DNA of 64,000 bases, taken from an uncultured Bacteroidales bacterium. Lineage in GTDB: Bacteria > Bacteroidota > Bacteroidia > Bacteroidales > Bacteroidaceae. This document shows positions 42,248 to 50,367 of this stretch, piece after piece. The stretch's first letter is position 1, and each line of letters starts with the position of its first letter. The position numbers were made by a program, and so were the translations under genes. The stretch covers positions 1 through 64,000 of the forward strand of contig CACZAN010000019.1 in the NCBI GenBank assembly GCA_902779165.1, in the 5' to 3' direction. A model generated the notes under the pieces. That model saw nothing but the letters and a program-made list of their open reading frames with translations. It ran no database searches and was not told where the DNA came from.

Positions 42248-44840
42248 GAGTGCAATCATCATAGGCGGCGGGCTTGGCGGCCTGTTCACGGGTGCCATCC
42301 TTTCGAAAGAAGGGCTGAACGTTACGGTGGTGGAAAAGAACGCCACAGTGGGTGGCGGGCTACAGAGTTTCACACGCTTCGGCGAAGTGTTCGACACTGG
42401 TATGCATGTGATTGGCGGCCTGCAACGTGGCGGCAATATCCGTAGGCTCTGTGACTATCTTGGCATTCTGGATGAGATGCATGTGGCAGACTTGGACGGT
42501 GCCTTCACGGATGAGCTTTATTTTGCAGAGGACGGGCGGCGGTACCGTATATCGAAGGGTCGTGAGCAGTTCGTGGAAGGGCTGGCACGGGAATTCCCTC
42601 ATGAACGTGAAGCGCTGGAACGGTACGTAGATGCCGTTTACCGTCTGGCAAATGAGATAGACCTCTTTTACCTTCGCCCGAGCGATAGTCACATACCCGT
42701 TCATTCGAGCGAGTTCATGATGTCGGCCGACGCTTTTGTGGGCAGTTACGTGACGGATGCGAAGCTGAGGAGTGTGGTGTCGTACATGAACCCTTTGTAT
42801 TCGGGGCGCGGGGACGTGACTCCGGCCTACATTCATGCTGTCATTTCTGCTCTATACATCGACGGTGCCAGCCGCTTCGCCGGCGGTAGCTATCGTTTTG
42901 CAGAGACGCTGAGCGAATATATCTGCAAGCACGGGGGAAAGGTGATAACGGGTGACGGTGTGACCCACGTACATTCGGCTGGGGGGCTGATAAGCGGGAT
43001 AGAAACGAAGCAAGGGCGGGAGCTGCAAGGCGACTATTATATCTGCGCAATCCACCCTTGTACATTCATGGGTCTGCTGGATGATGCAACGCTGCTGCCG
43101 AAGGCCTACCGGACGCGCCTGTATTCGATTCCCAACTCGTATTCGGCGTTCACGCTGAACATCAAGCTGAAGGAGGGTACGTTCCGGTACCTCAACTATT
43201 CGGGCTACTATATGACTCGCTACGACGATGTGTGGAATTTCGGTCGGCAGAACCGTACATGGCCTTTGGGCTTTCTGTACATGACACCTCCTGAAGAGCA
43301 GCAGGGAGCGTACTCGACGAAGATGATCATCACATCGCCAATGCTATGGGATGAGGTACGGCAATGGGAAGATACCACAGTGGGACATCGCGGTGCGGAC
43401 TATGTGGCTTGGAAACAGGCATGCGCGGAGAAGCTTCTGGCCTGCATGGAAGAGATGTACCCCCAGTTCCGGAACTGCATAGAAGACATAAACATCGCCT
43501 CGCCGCTCACCATTCGCGATTACTACGGAGCGAAAGAAGGCGGAATGTGCGGATTCCAGAAAGACTATAAGAATATTGTGCTTTCGCAGGTTCCGGTGGT
43601 GACGAAGGTGAAGAATCTGCTGCTAACAGGACAGAACTGCAATTTGCACGGATTCTGCGGTGTTCCCCTGACAGCAATTCAGACGTGCGAGGCCATCTTG
43701 GGGGAGAACTATGTACTGAACAAGATCAAGGAACATGATATAGCTCCCTACACGGACGATGATATCCCCGGTGCGATGCGTCGTATAGCGAAGAGTGCGG
43801 AGTTTGGAATGCTGAGTCGGTATGTTTTCCCAGACGAAGATGTGGAAGTCGTGCGGAATCGCGTGGCAAATATGCGTACGATTCGTGAGTTCCAGTTAGG
43901 CGTCATGTATCCTGCCCAAAAACAAGTTATACAGAGGAGCATCACTGAGTTCACGTGTGGCGGTATGGAACGAATAGATCCGAAAGCCTGCTACCTGTAC
44001 GTCTCGAATCATCGTGATATTATGCTGGATGCGAGCCTGTTGCAGATTGTGCTGACGGATTATGGCCATGATACAACGGAAATCACTTTCGGCGCGAATC
44101 TGATGAAGGGCGATCTGGTCATTGATATCGGAAAGTCGAATAAGATGTTCCGCGTTGAGCGACCCGGAGGAAGTGCTCGTGAGTTCTACAAGGCCTCGAT
44201 GAAACTTTCGGAGTATATCCGGCATACGTTGCTCTGCAAGCGGCAGTCGGTGTGGATTGCCCAGCGCAACGGCCGCACGAAGGATGGCATTGATGCCACA
44301 GATCAGGGTATCATCAAGATGTTTGCGATGAGTGGCGCGGATGACTTGGTAGAGTCGCTTGGGGCACTGAATATCGTGCCGATTGCCGTATCTTATGAAT
44401 GGGAATCGTGCGATAAGCTGAAGGCTCTGGAGCTTTATGCGACCCGTCGCGGCCCCTACGTGAAACAGGCCGGAGAGGACCTGAACAGTATTCTCACTGG
44501 AATCTTACAGCCGAAGGGGCATGTTCACTTTGAGATTTGCAAGCCCATTACGAAGGCTGAGCTTCAGGCCTACGCTCATCTGGGATTGAATGATTTCTGC
44601 AAGCAAGTAGCAAATCTCGTGGACCAACGTATCCGTTCGGCCTATCACCTGACGCCCAATAACTATATAGCCTGTGACCTGCTGACGGGGACGGATACTT
44701 ATGCGTCTCATTATACTGCGGCGGAGAAGGAGGCATTCGTGAAGCACGCCTCATGGGTGAAAGAATATAGCAGCAGTCATGATGTGGATGAACTGCTTGA
44801 GATCTTCCTGAGTATTTATGCAAATCCTGTGAAAAGATGA
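42240..44840 (+). CDS. CrtI-like oxidoreductase fused to an acyltransferase
   Basis: Fusion protein of 866 residues. Residues 1 to about 490 are a second phytoene-desaturase-like flavoprotein (AIIIGGGLGGLFTGAIL, TVGGGLQSF, FDTGMHVIGG, LLLTGQNCNLHGFCGVPL). Residues about 540-866 are a glycerol-phosphate-type acyltransferase with H-x4-D at His591-Asp596 (VSNHRDIMLDASL) and a WIAQRNGRTKDGID segment where such enzymes have a PEGTR-like motif. It may alter the polyene double bonds and acylate a lipid acceptor in one protein. The two flavoproteins are adjacent and overlapping, so they may work as a pair. The stop overlaps the MMPL start by four bases. Confidence 0.83.
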   Translation: MDKSAIIIGGGLGGLFTGAILSKEGLNVTVVEKNATVGGGLQSFTRFGEVFDTGMHVIGGLQRGGNIRRLCDYLGILDEMHVADLDGAFTDELYFAEDGRRYRISKGREQFVEGLAREFPHEREALERYVDAVYRLANEIDLFYLRPSDSHIPVHSSEFMMSADAFVGSYVTDAKLRSVVSYMNPLYSGRGDVTPAYIHAVISALYIDGASRFAGGSYRFAETLSEYICKHGGKVITGDGVTHVHSAGGLISGIETKQGRELQGDYYICAIHPCTFMGLLDDATLLPKAYRTRLYSIPNSYSAFTLNIKLKEGTFRYLNYSGYYMTRYDDVWNFGRQNRTWPLGFLYMTPPEEQQGAYSTKMIITSPMLWDEVRQWEDTTVGHRGADYVAWKQACAEKLLACMEEMYPQFRNCIEDINIASPLTIRDYYGAKEGGMCGFQKDYKNIVLSQVPVVTKVKNLLLTGQNCNLHGFCGVPLTAIQTCEAILGENYVLNKIKEHDIAPYTDDDIPGAMRRIAKSAEFGMLSRYVFPDEDVEVVRNRVANMRTIREFQLGVMYPAQKQVIQRSITEFTCGGMERIDPKACYLYVSNHRDIMLDASLLQIVLTDYGHDTTEITFGANLMKGDLVIDIGKSNKMFRVERPGGSAREFYKASMKLSEYIRHTLLCKRQSVWIAQRNGRTKDGIDATDQGIIKMFAMSGADDLVESLGALNIVPIAVSYEWESCDKLKALELYATRRGPYVKQAGEDLNSILTGILQPKGHVHFEICKPITKAELQAYAHLGLNDFCKQVANLVDQRIRSAYHLTPNNYIACDLLTGTDTYASHYTAAEKEAFVKHASWVKEYSSSHDVDELLEIFLSIYANPVKR

Positions 44841-47299
44841 AATTATACTGGTGTTCGCTTATCTGTCTCACGGGGATACTTGTATATTCCATCGTATCGC
44901 TGCACTTTAATGAGGATATCCGTGAGTTCATGCCGCTGGAGGATTCGGACAAGGAATCATTTGGCGTCTATGAGAACCTCTCAGGAGCCAACCGCCTGTT
45001 TGTGTTATTCTCGAACCCCGGAGATGAAGAAATGACCGTTGAGGCGATAGAACACTTCCTCGGAGAGGTCCAGGAGCTGGATACTTCAGGATGGTGCCGC
45101 GAAATCACGGCTCAGGTGGATGAAAATATAATCAGCGAGGCAACGGACTTTGTCTACGCCCATATTCCGTATTTCCTAACTGATTCTGATTATAGGCGGA
45201 TGGATAGCCTACTGGCCCTACCCCATTATGTGACAGAGCAATTGGCGCGCGACCGTGAACTGCTGATGTTGCCGACAGGTGGAATGCTAACGCAACATGT
45301 AGCACGCGATCCCTTGAATCTGTTCGCTCCTGTAATGGAGTCTCTTCGTAGGAGTAACCCACAGTCCTCCTTTGAGTTATACGATGGCTACATTTTCACA
45401 GGAGATCTGTCATGTGGCATCGTGATGGTGACTTCTCCTTTCGGAAACAGCGAGACGGAGCACAACTCTCAGCTTCTTGGTTTGCTCAATGATGCCCTTT
45501 CGCGTACTCACGAGAAATATCCGAATGTGGAAGCACATGTAACAGGTGGCCCGGTGATTGCCGTGGGCAACGCTTCCCAAATAAAAACCGATAGTATAAA
45601 GGCCATCGTTCTTGCTTCGGTATTAATCGTTCTACTTCTGGTATTTTCTTTGCAGTCGGTGCGTAATATCCTGCTGATTCTGTTGTCTATCGGCTGGGGT
45701 TGGCTTTTTGCCTTAGGTGTTGTGGCTCTGTTCCGAAGCGAAGTGAGCATTATCGTTTTAGGAATCTCCAGTGTGATTCTGGGCATAGCCATCAACTATC
45801 CACTACACCTGATTTCCCACACGAATCACCAGCCGGATATACTCAGGGCTATCAAGGAGATCTGGAAGCCCCTTGTTGTTGGCAACATCACTACGGTTGG
45901 AGCCTTCCTGGCTTTGGTTCCCCTGAATAGTAGCGCCTTGCGTGATTTGGGGATTTTTGCTTCTCTCATGCTCGTGGGAACCATTCTTTTCGTGTTGATA
46001 TATTTGCCAAGAATGGTAAAGGTGGGGCATCATACAGGATTTGCTGTCAAGCTGTTGGATAATGTAGCGGGCTATCATCCCGAACAGAACCGCATCATTG
46101 TATGGGGGACCCTTGTTGTTACTGCTTTCCTGGCTTTTTTCAGTGTGAAAGTTGAGTTCGATTCCAATATTGCGAACATCAACTACATGACCGAGCAACA
46201 GCGCGCTGACATGGCTTATTTTCAACAGTTTCAGATGAATGCATCCTCAGATGATCAGACCACCGTTTATGTCTATTCGTCTGGGGAAACCACAGACGAG
46301 GCGCTCCAGGGAAATCTGGATGTACAGGCAACTGTCGACTCACTCATGGATAATGGATTCGTAGCGCAGCATCGTGGCGTTTCGCGCTTCCTCATTCCAG
46401 AAAAAGAGCAACATCGCCGCCTTGACCGATGGAAAGAATTTGTAAAGAGAAATTACAACATCCTTACCGAAGAAATCCAAGAAGCAGCATCTGCAAACGG
46501 TTTCTCTTCAGCGGCATTCCAACCGTATTTTGCTTCCATCCAAGAAGCTGGCACCTTGGAATGCCTCCCTGCGGACGCCTTTGTTCCACTATATGAAATG
46601 CTTTTCGGTCAGAACATAACGGAAAACAAGGAGACAGGAACGCACTATGTCGTGGAGTCCTTGTCCGTACCTGATGAGCATTTAGACCAGGTGAAGCAGA
46701 GCCTGCCCCATAGCTTTGATGTGGCAAGTATCAATAATCGGATGGCGAATGCTCTGTCTGACAATTTCAACTACATAGGTTGGGCCTGCTCGCTCATTGT
46801 GTTCTTCTTCCTATGGTTTTCCTTTGGTAAGATAGAACTTGCCATCATCTCCTTCTTGCCCATGGCGCTTAGCTGGGTGTGCATCCTTGGACTCATGGCT
46901 TTACTTGGTATTAAGTTCAACATTGTGAATATCATTTTGGCAACCTTCATTTTCGGCCAGGGTGATGACTACACCATCTTTATGACTGAGGGCTGCCAGT
47001 ATGAATATACGCATCATCGTCCCATACTGCCGTCCTATAAGGTCAGTATCCTTCAGTCGGCACTCATTATGTTTATTGGAATAGGCTCACTGATTATAGC
47101 CAAACATCCCGCGATGCACTCTCTGGCAGAAGTGACAATCATTGGCATGATTTCTGTAGTTTTCATGACCTACCTCATTCCGCCTTTGCTTTTCCGCTGG
47201 CTCACCATGAAGAACGGTGAACCACGCAGACATCCTATTACATTGGCCTCCATCTTCCTGAGGAGAAAGAGTAATCCTGATTATTATAAGACTAAATGA
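44837..47299 (+). CDS. MMPL/RND-family lipid exporter
   Basis: Large inner-membrane transporter of 820 residues with two homologous halves, each having one membrane segment, a periplasmic domain and about five more segments (the first half cluster near SVLIVLLLVFSLQSVRN to GTILFVLIYLPRMV; the second from IGWACSLIVFFFLWFSFGK). The FIFGQGDDYTIFMTEG motif is typical of MMPL proteins in aryl-polyene clusters. It probably moves the acylated polyene or its precursor from the inner membrane, together with the LolA-like carrier. It overlaps its neighbours on both sides by four bases. Confidence 0.88.
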   Translation: MKLYWCSLICLTGILVYSIVSLHFNEDIREFMPLEDSDKESFGVYENLSGANRLFVLFSNPGDEEMTVEAIEHFLGEVQELDTSGWCREITAQVDENIISEATDFVYAHIPYFLTDSDYRRMDSLLALPHYVTEQLARDRELLMLPTGGMLTQHVARDPLNLFAPVMESLRRSNPQSSFELYDGYIFTGDLSCGIVMVTSPFGNSETEHNSQLLGLLNDALSRTHEKYPNVEAHVTGGPVIAVGNASQIKTDSIKAIVLASVLIVLLLVFSLQSVRNILLILLSIGWGWLFALGVVALFRSEVSIIVLGISSVILGIAINYPLHLISHTNHQPDILRAIKEIWKPLVVGNITTVGAFLALVPLNSSALRDLGIFASLMLVGTILFVLIYLPRMVKVGHHTGFAVKLLDNVAGYHPEQNRIIVWGTLVVTAFLAFFSVKVEFDSNIANINYMTEQQRADMAYFQQFQMNASSDDQTTVYVYSSGETTDEALQGNLDVQATVDSLMDNGFVAQHRGVSRFLIPEKEQHRRLDRWKEFVKRNYNILTEEIQEAASANGFSSAAFQPYFASIQEAGTLECLPADAFVPLYEMLFGQNITENKETGTHYVVESLSVPDEHLDQVKQSLPHSFDVASINNRMANALSDNFNYIGWACSLIVFFFLWFSFGKIELAIISFLPMALSWVCILGLMALLGIKFNIVNIILATFIFGQGDDYTIFMTEGCQYEYTHHRPILPSYKVSILQSALIMFIGIGSLIIAKHPAMHSLAEVTIIGMISVVFMTYLIPPLLFRWLTMKNGEPRRHPITLASIFLRRKSNPDYYKTK

Positions 47300-47526
47300 T
47301 TATGAAAGAAGAAATTAAGGCGCTGTTATCCGACGCCCTCCCGATGGTAGATTTTGAATCCGAGTTCCTTTTCGAGCAACTCGACTCCATAGGTGTTGTT
47401 ACCATATTGACGGTGCTGGGCAATCAGTATTCCATCCCATTGAACATGCAGGATGCCACACCCAAGAACCTCATCTCACTCGATGCTTTGGTTCGTATGG
47501 TAGAATCAAAACTGAAGAAGCCATGA
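47296..47526 (+). CDS. Acyl carrier protein 3
   Basis: Third ACP of 76 residues, with the modified Ser31 in FEQLDSIGVVTIL. It is more divergent than the other two and lacks the usual DSLD run. It overlaps both the MMPL gene and the AMP ligase (four bases each), so it is most likely the ACP onto which the ligase loads the starter acid. The second in-frame ATG (47302) is also possible. Confidence 0.87.
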   Translation: MIMKEEIKALLSDALPMVDFESEFLFEQLDSIGVVTILTVLGNQYSIPLNMQDATPKNLISLDALVRMVESKLKKP

Positions 47527-48851
47527 GATTAGAAGATTATCTGCAGGAACATGCCCAACAAAAGCCTGAGCACTGTGCTATCGTTCAGGGTTCTGAGCAG
47601 GTTACTTACAGCCAGTTGTGGAAAGACATTCAGGATTGTGCCGAGCAGCTGAGGGCCAACGGATTAGAGATGCATCGCCCCTTTGTATTTCGGGCGTCGC
47701 AAGATGCATCTTTTGTGGCAACCTATTGTGCCGTGCATCTGCTGAATGCAATAGCCGTCCCTTTGGAACACTCGGTTTCTGATGAAATCTTCAACAAGGT
47801 TAAGAATGAGGTGGAGGCGTGTCAGTATCCGGCAGATATCACAGACATCCTCTATACAACAGGTACTTCCGGGCAAGCCAAAGGCGTGATGCTTTCACAA
47901 ACCTGCCTTTCGGCCTGTGCAGACAATTTCATCTCTGAAATGAAGTTTCATCCGGAGCTCGCTTTTATCGTTAGCGGACCGCTCAATCACATTGCCTCAC
48001 TTTTCAAGATACACCCCATTCTTACCGTCGGTGGCACATTATGCATCCTTGATGGATTGAGGGATCTGAATGCTTTCTTCCAAGTCTTCGAACTGCCTTT
48101 CCGACATTTTGCTACGTTCCTTGTACCTGCCAGCATTCGCATCTTGCTACAGTTCTCTTCTGAACAACTGCATTCTGTTGCTCCTCTTATTGACTTCATC
48201 GAGACGGGGGCAGCTCCTATATTTAGTGCAGACATGAAGCAACTCAGCGAATTACTCCCCAATTCACGACTGTACAACACCTATGGAGGAACAGAAATCG
48301 GCTGTGTATCCACCTATCAGTTCAACGACGGAAAGTATATGGAAGGGTGCATAGGACATACGATGCCTAATGCGGATCTTCAGATTGCTGAAGACGGAAG
48401 TCTTGTGGTATCAGGCAAAACCATCATGAGTGGATATGTAGGGGATGAAAGACGAACAGCAGAGATTCTGCACGAAGGAAAAATCTACATGGCTGATTTG
48501 GGTTACAGGGACGAACAGGGATTCATACATCTAACAGGGCGGCGCGATGATATAATCAACATCGGTGGATTCAAGGTTGCACCAACTGAGATTGAGGATG
48601 CTGCCATGGAATCCAAACTAATTGAGGACTGTATATGTATTCCAGTGAGGCATGGCATAACAGGATGCGCACTCAAACTATTGGTCGTAATGGCTGAAGG
48701 TCGCAAGTTGGATAAAAAAGCGTTGGCGATGTATCTGAAAACACGACTTGAGGCATACAAAGTCCCCTTGTTCTATGAGCAAGTTAATAAAATCAATAGA
48801 ACATATAATGGAAAAATAGACAGAAAAAGCTACAAGCATCTGTTTGACTGA
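47523..48851 (+). CDS. Acyl/aryl-ACP AMP ligase (ANL superfamily)
   Basis: Adenylating enzyme of 442 residues that would activate a carboxylic acid, probably an aryl starter, and load it on ACP 3. It has the P-loop DILYTTGTSGQAKGVML, YNTYGGTEIGC, GRRDDIINIGGFKVAPTEIE and the C-terminal Lys in RTYNGKIDRKSYK. It is shorter than typical 500-550-residue ANL enzymes, with the loss in the N-terminal part. Aryl-polyene clusters encode a comparable ligase (ApeH role). No ammonia lyase that would make a cinnamate-type starter lies in this window. Last gene of the cluster; ispF is convergent. Confidence 0.85.
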   Translation: MRLEDYLQEHAQQKPEHCAIVQGSEQVTYSQLWKDIQDCAEQLRANGLEMHRPFVFRASQDASFVATYCAVHLLNAIAVPLEHSVSDEIFNKVKNEVEACQYPADITDILYTTGTSGQAKGVMLSQTCLSACADNFISEMKFHPELAFIVSGPLNHIASLFKIHPILTVGGTLCILDGLRDLNAFFQVFELPFRHFATFLVPASIRILLQFSSEQLHSVAPLIDFIETGAAPIFSADMKQLSELLPNSRLYNTYGGTEIGCVSTYQFNDGKYMEGCIGHTMPNADLQIAEDGSLVVSGKTIMSGYVGDERRTAEILHEGKIYMADLGYRDEQGFIHLTGRRDDIINIGGFKVAPTEIEDAAMESKLIEDCICIPVRHGITGCALKLLVVMAEGRKLDKKALAMYLKTRLEAYKVPLFYEQVNKINRTYNGKIDRKSYKHLFD

Positions 48852-48979
48852 GGAAAAAGACGTCAAGGGTTCATACGATAAGACGTAACGGCTTCCACGA
48901 AAGGACGTCTCGGCCAAGACGTATATATGTCTTTGGCAAAACGATTGGTTGTGAGGTGGGGATTCGCTGAGCCCTCGTA
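48852..48979. other. Short gap between the polyene cluster and ispF
   Basis: No gene. It holds a near-palindrome AAGACGTATATATGTCTT (about 48916-48933) and three other GACGT-containing steps (AAGACGTC, AAGACGTAACGG, GGACGTCTCGG). A classical terminator with a U tract is not evident. Confidence 0.4.
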
Positions 48980-49456
48980 TTATAGGGGCTGAATGAGGCA
49001 GACGGCGTAGGCGGAGATGCCTTCTTCGCGTCCGGTAAAGCCGAGGTGCTCGGTGGTGGTGGCTTTGATGCTGACGGCATCTGGGTCGCAGCCGATGACT
49101 TCTGCCAGGCACTGTTGCATAGCGGGGATGTGGGGGTTGAGTTTTGGACGCTCGGCACAGACGGTGGCATCGATATTGCCGACGGCGTAGCCCTTGGTGG
49201 CGATGAGCTCCACGGTGCGGCGGAGCAGAATCTTGCTATCGATGCCGTCGGTCTCTGCGGCGGTATCGGGGAAATGATAGCCGATGTCGCGCATATTGGC
49301 GGCGCCGAGGAGGGCGTCGCAGATGGCGTGGATGAGTACGTCTGCGTCGGAGTGACCCAGCAACCCGAGGCTGTGGTCTATACGGATTCCCCCGAGCCAC
49401 AACTCGCGGTCGGGAACTAACTGATGGACATCGAAGCCGAAACCGATTCTGAACAT
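48980..49456 (-). CDS. ispF: 2-C-methyl-D-erythritol 2,4-cyclodiphosphate synthase
   Basis: Cyclises CDP-methylerythritol phosphate in the MEP isoprenoid pathway. The 158-residue product has RIGFGFDVHQL (metal-binding Asp and His), GLLGHSDADVLIHAICDALLG, DIGYHFPDT, and the C-terminal ATTTEHLGFTGREEGISAYA, all family hallmarks. Length is normal. The start ATG at 49456 is ten bases from the first unit of hairpin array A, so the array occupies the whole upstream region. With menA at 22.7 kb this gene reflects quinone/isoprenoid metabolism but is not linked to it. Confidence 0.96.
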   Translation of the reverse strand: MFRIGFGFDVHQLVPDRELWLGGIRIDHSLGLLGHSDADVLIHAICDALLGAANMRDIGYHFPDTAAETDGIDSKILLRRTVELIATKGYAVGNIDATVCAERPKLNPHIPAMQQCLAEVIGCDPDAVSIKATTTEHLGFTGREEGISAYAVCLIQPL

Positions 49457-49465
49457 GGTTTTTTA

Positions 49466-49657
49466 GAAGTTAAGTGGCCGGGGGCCACAGAAGTTATGCC
49501 GCTAAGCGGCGGAAGTTAGGTGACCTTTGGTCACGGGAGTTAGGTCGCAGAGCGACGGAAGTTAAGTGGCCGGGGGCCACAGAAGTTATGCCGCTTCGCG
49601 GCGGAAGTTAGGTGACCTTTGGTCACGGGAGTTAGGCCGCAGAGCGGCGGAAGGTTG
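49466..49657. repeat. Hairpin array A (8 palindromes, two 92-bp units)
   Basis: GAAGTTA linkers separate palindromes in the order GTGGCCGGGGGCCAC, GCCGCTAAGCGGC, GTGACCTTTGGTCAC and GTCGCAGAGCGAC. The same set of four is then repeated as a second 92-base unit (from 49558) with only loop or stem-compensated changes (GCCGCTTCGCGGC; GCCGCAGAGCGGC). A decayed ninth unit merges into the S23 remnant. The linker orientation is opposite to that of arrays B and C. No gene. Confidence 0.95.
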
Positions 49658-49713
49658 GTCACGATGCGCCACACCTTCAGGTTCTCAATGTTATATGTTT
49701 TAGGATAATCCAT
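49650..49713 (-). pseudogene. Truncated 5' copy of the S23-type gene
   Basis: Minus strand from ATG at 49713 reads MDYPKTYNIENLKVWRIVTN. The full-length gene 650 bases away begins MKNYPKTYNFENLKVWQAAH. About 50 bases are nearly identical at DNA level, then the copy runs into hairpin array A. It keeps only the first 16 or so codons, so it is a remnant of a second copy. Confidence 0.85.
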
Positions 49714-49723
49714 ATGTATTTCT

Positions 49724-49980
49724 GTCGCTCTGCGACTTAACTTCCTATATAATTACCGCCGCAAAGCGGCATAACTTCTTATAACTTCCGTGACCGAAGG
49801 TCACATAACTTCCTTTATAACTTCTGTCGCTCTGCGACTTAACTTCCTCTATAACTTCCGCAGCCTTGGCCGCATAACTTCTTTAACTTCCATGACCAAA
49901 GGTCACATAACTTCTTTAACTTCCGTGACCGAAGGTCACATAACTTCTATAACTTCCGCGGCCTTAGCTGCATAACTTCC
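49724..49980. repeat. Hairpin array B (8 palindromes)
   Basis: TAACTTC(C)-type linkers, mostly ATAACTTCTTTAACTTCC, separate eight palindromes: GTCGCTCTGCGAC (twice), GCCGCAAAGCGGC, GTGACCGAAGGTCAC (twice), ATGACCAAAGGTCAC, GCAGCCTTGGCCGC and GCGGCCTTAGCTGC. The array ends exactly at the TAA stop of the S23-type gene. The short plus-strand open frame here (MTEGHITS...) is only the 33-base repeat period. Confidence 0.95.
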
Positions 49981-50367
49981 TTATCTGTTTCTTTTGTCCT
50001 CTGCGATGGCCTTACAATAGGCATTGAGGAGTATGCTCGTTTCTTCTATGGATGCATGAAGTTGTTCGAATTCATCATCCATGAGATATTCTAAATCCCG
50101 TGAAAGGACATGATAATCGCGACACTCTTCGAGACTTCCTTGAGAGATGTTGTAGAATCGCAATTTATCTGCCTTACTTAATTTCTTATAGCCTTCGGCT
50201 ATGTTTGCTTCTATGGAGACGGCTGCACGACGAAATTGTGAAGTGAGTCCATACTTCTCATCCTCTGGAAAGTGCCGGGTGATACGGTAGATCAAAAGGA
50301 CAAACGAATGTGCTGCCTGCCATACCTTCAGGTTCTCAAAGTTATATGTTTTCGGATAATTCTTCAT
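49981..50367 (-). CDS. S23-type four-helix bundle protein
   Basis: Small protein of 128 residues in the TIGR02436/23S rRNA intervening-sequence (IVP) family. Motifs are FENLKVWQAAHSFVLLIYRI, YGLTSQFRRAAVSIEANIAE (the family signature) and KADKLRFYNISQGSLEECRD. The fold is the same as that of Avd, the nucleic-acid-binding accessory protein of diversity-generating retroelements; cellular function of stand-alone members is unknown. I chose the ATG at 50367 because the 19 codons upstream are hairpin repeat. Arrays B and C touch its stop and start codons, and it has a truncated copy at 49650-49713. It runs in the same direction as porV and porU. Confidence 0.92.
   Translation of the reverse strand: MKNYPKTYNFENLKVWQAAHSFVLLIYRITRHFPEDEKYGLTSQFRRAAVSIEANIAEGYKKLSKADKLRFYNISQGSLEECRDYHVLSRDLEYLMDDEFEQLHASIEETSILLNAYCKAIAEDKRNR

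Noticed and set aside
29635..48851. Classification as a flexirubin (dialkylresorcinol) cluster
   Set aside because: No DarA- or DarB-like protein and no ammonia lyase were found. The three ketosynthases are all of the FabB/FabF type, so only aryl-polyene-like can be supported.
49790..49975. Plus-strand open frame reading MTEGHITSFITS and similar
   Set aside because: It is a by-product of the 33-base period of the hairpin repeats. The period changes to 31-32 bases in other units, which breaks the frame.
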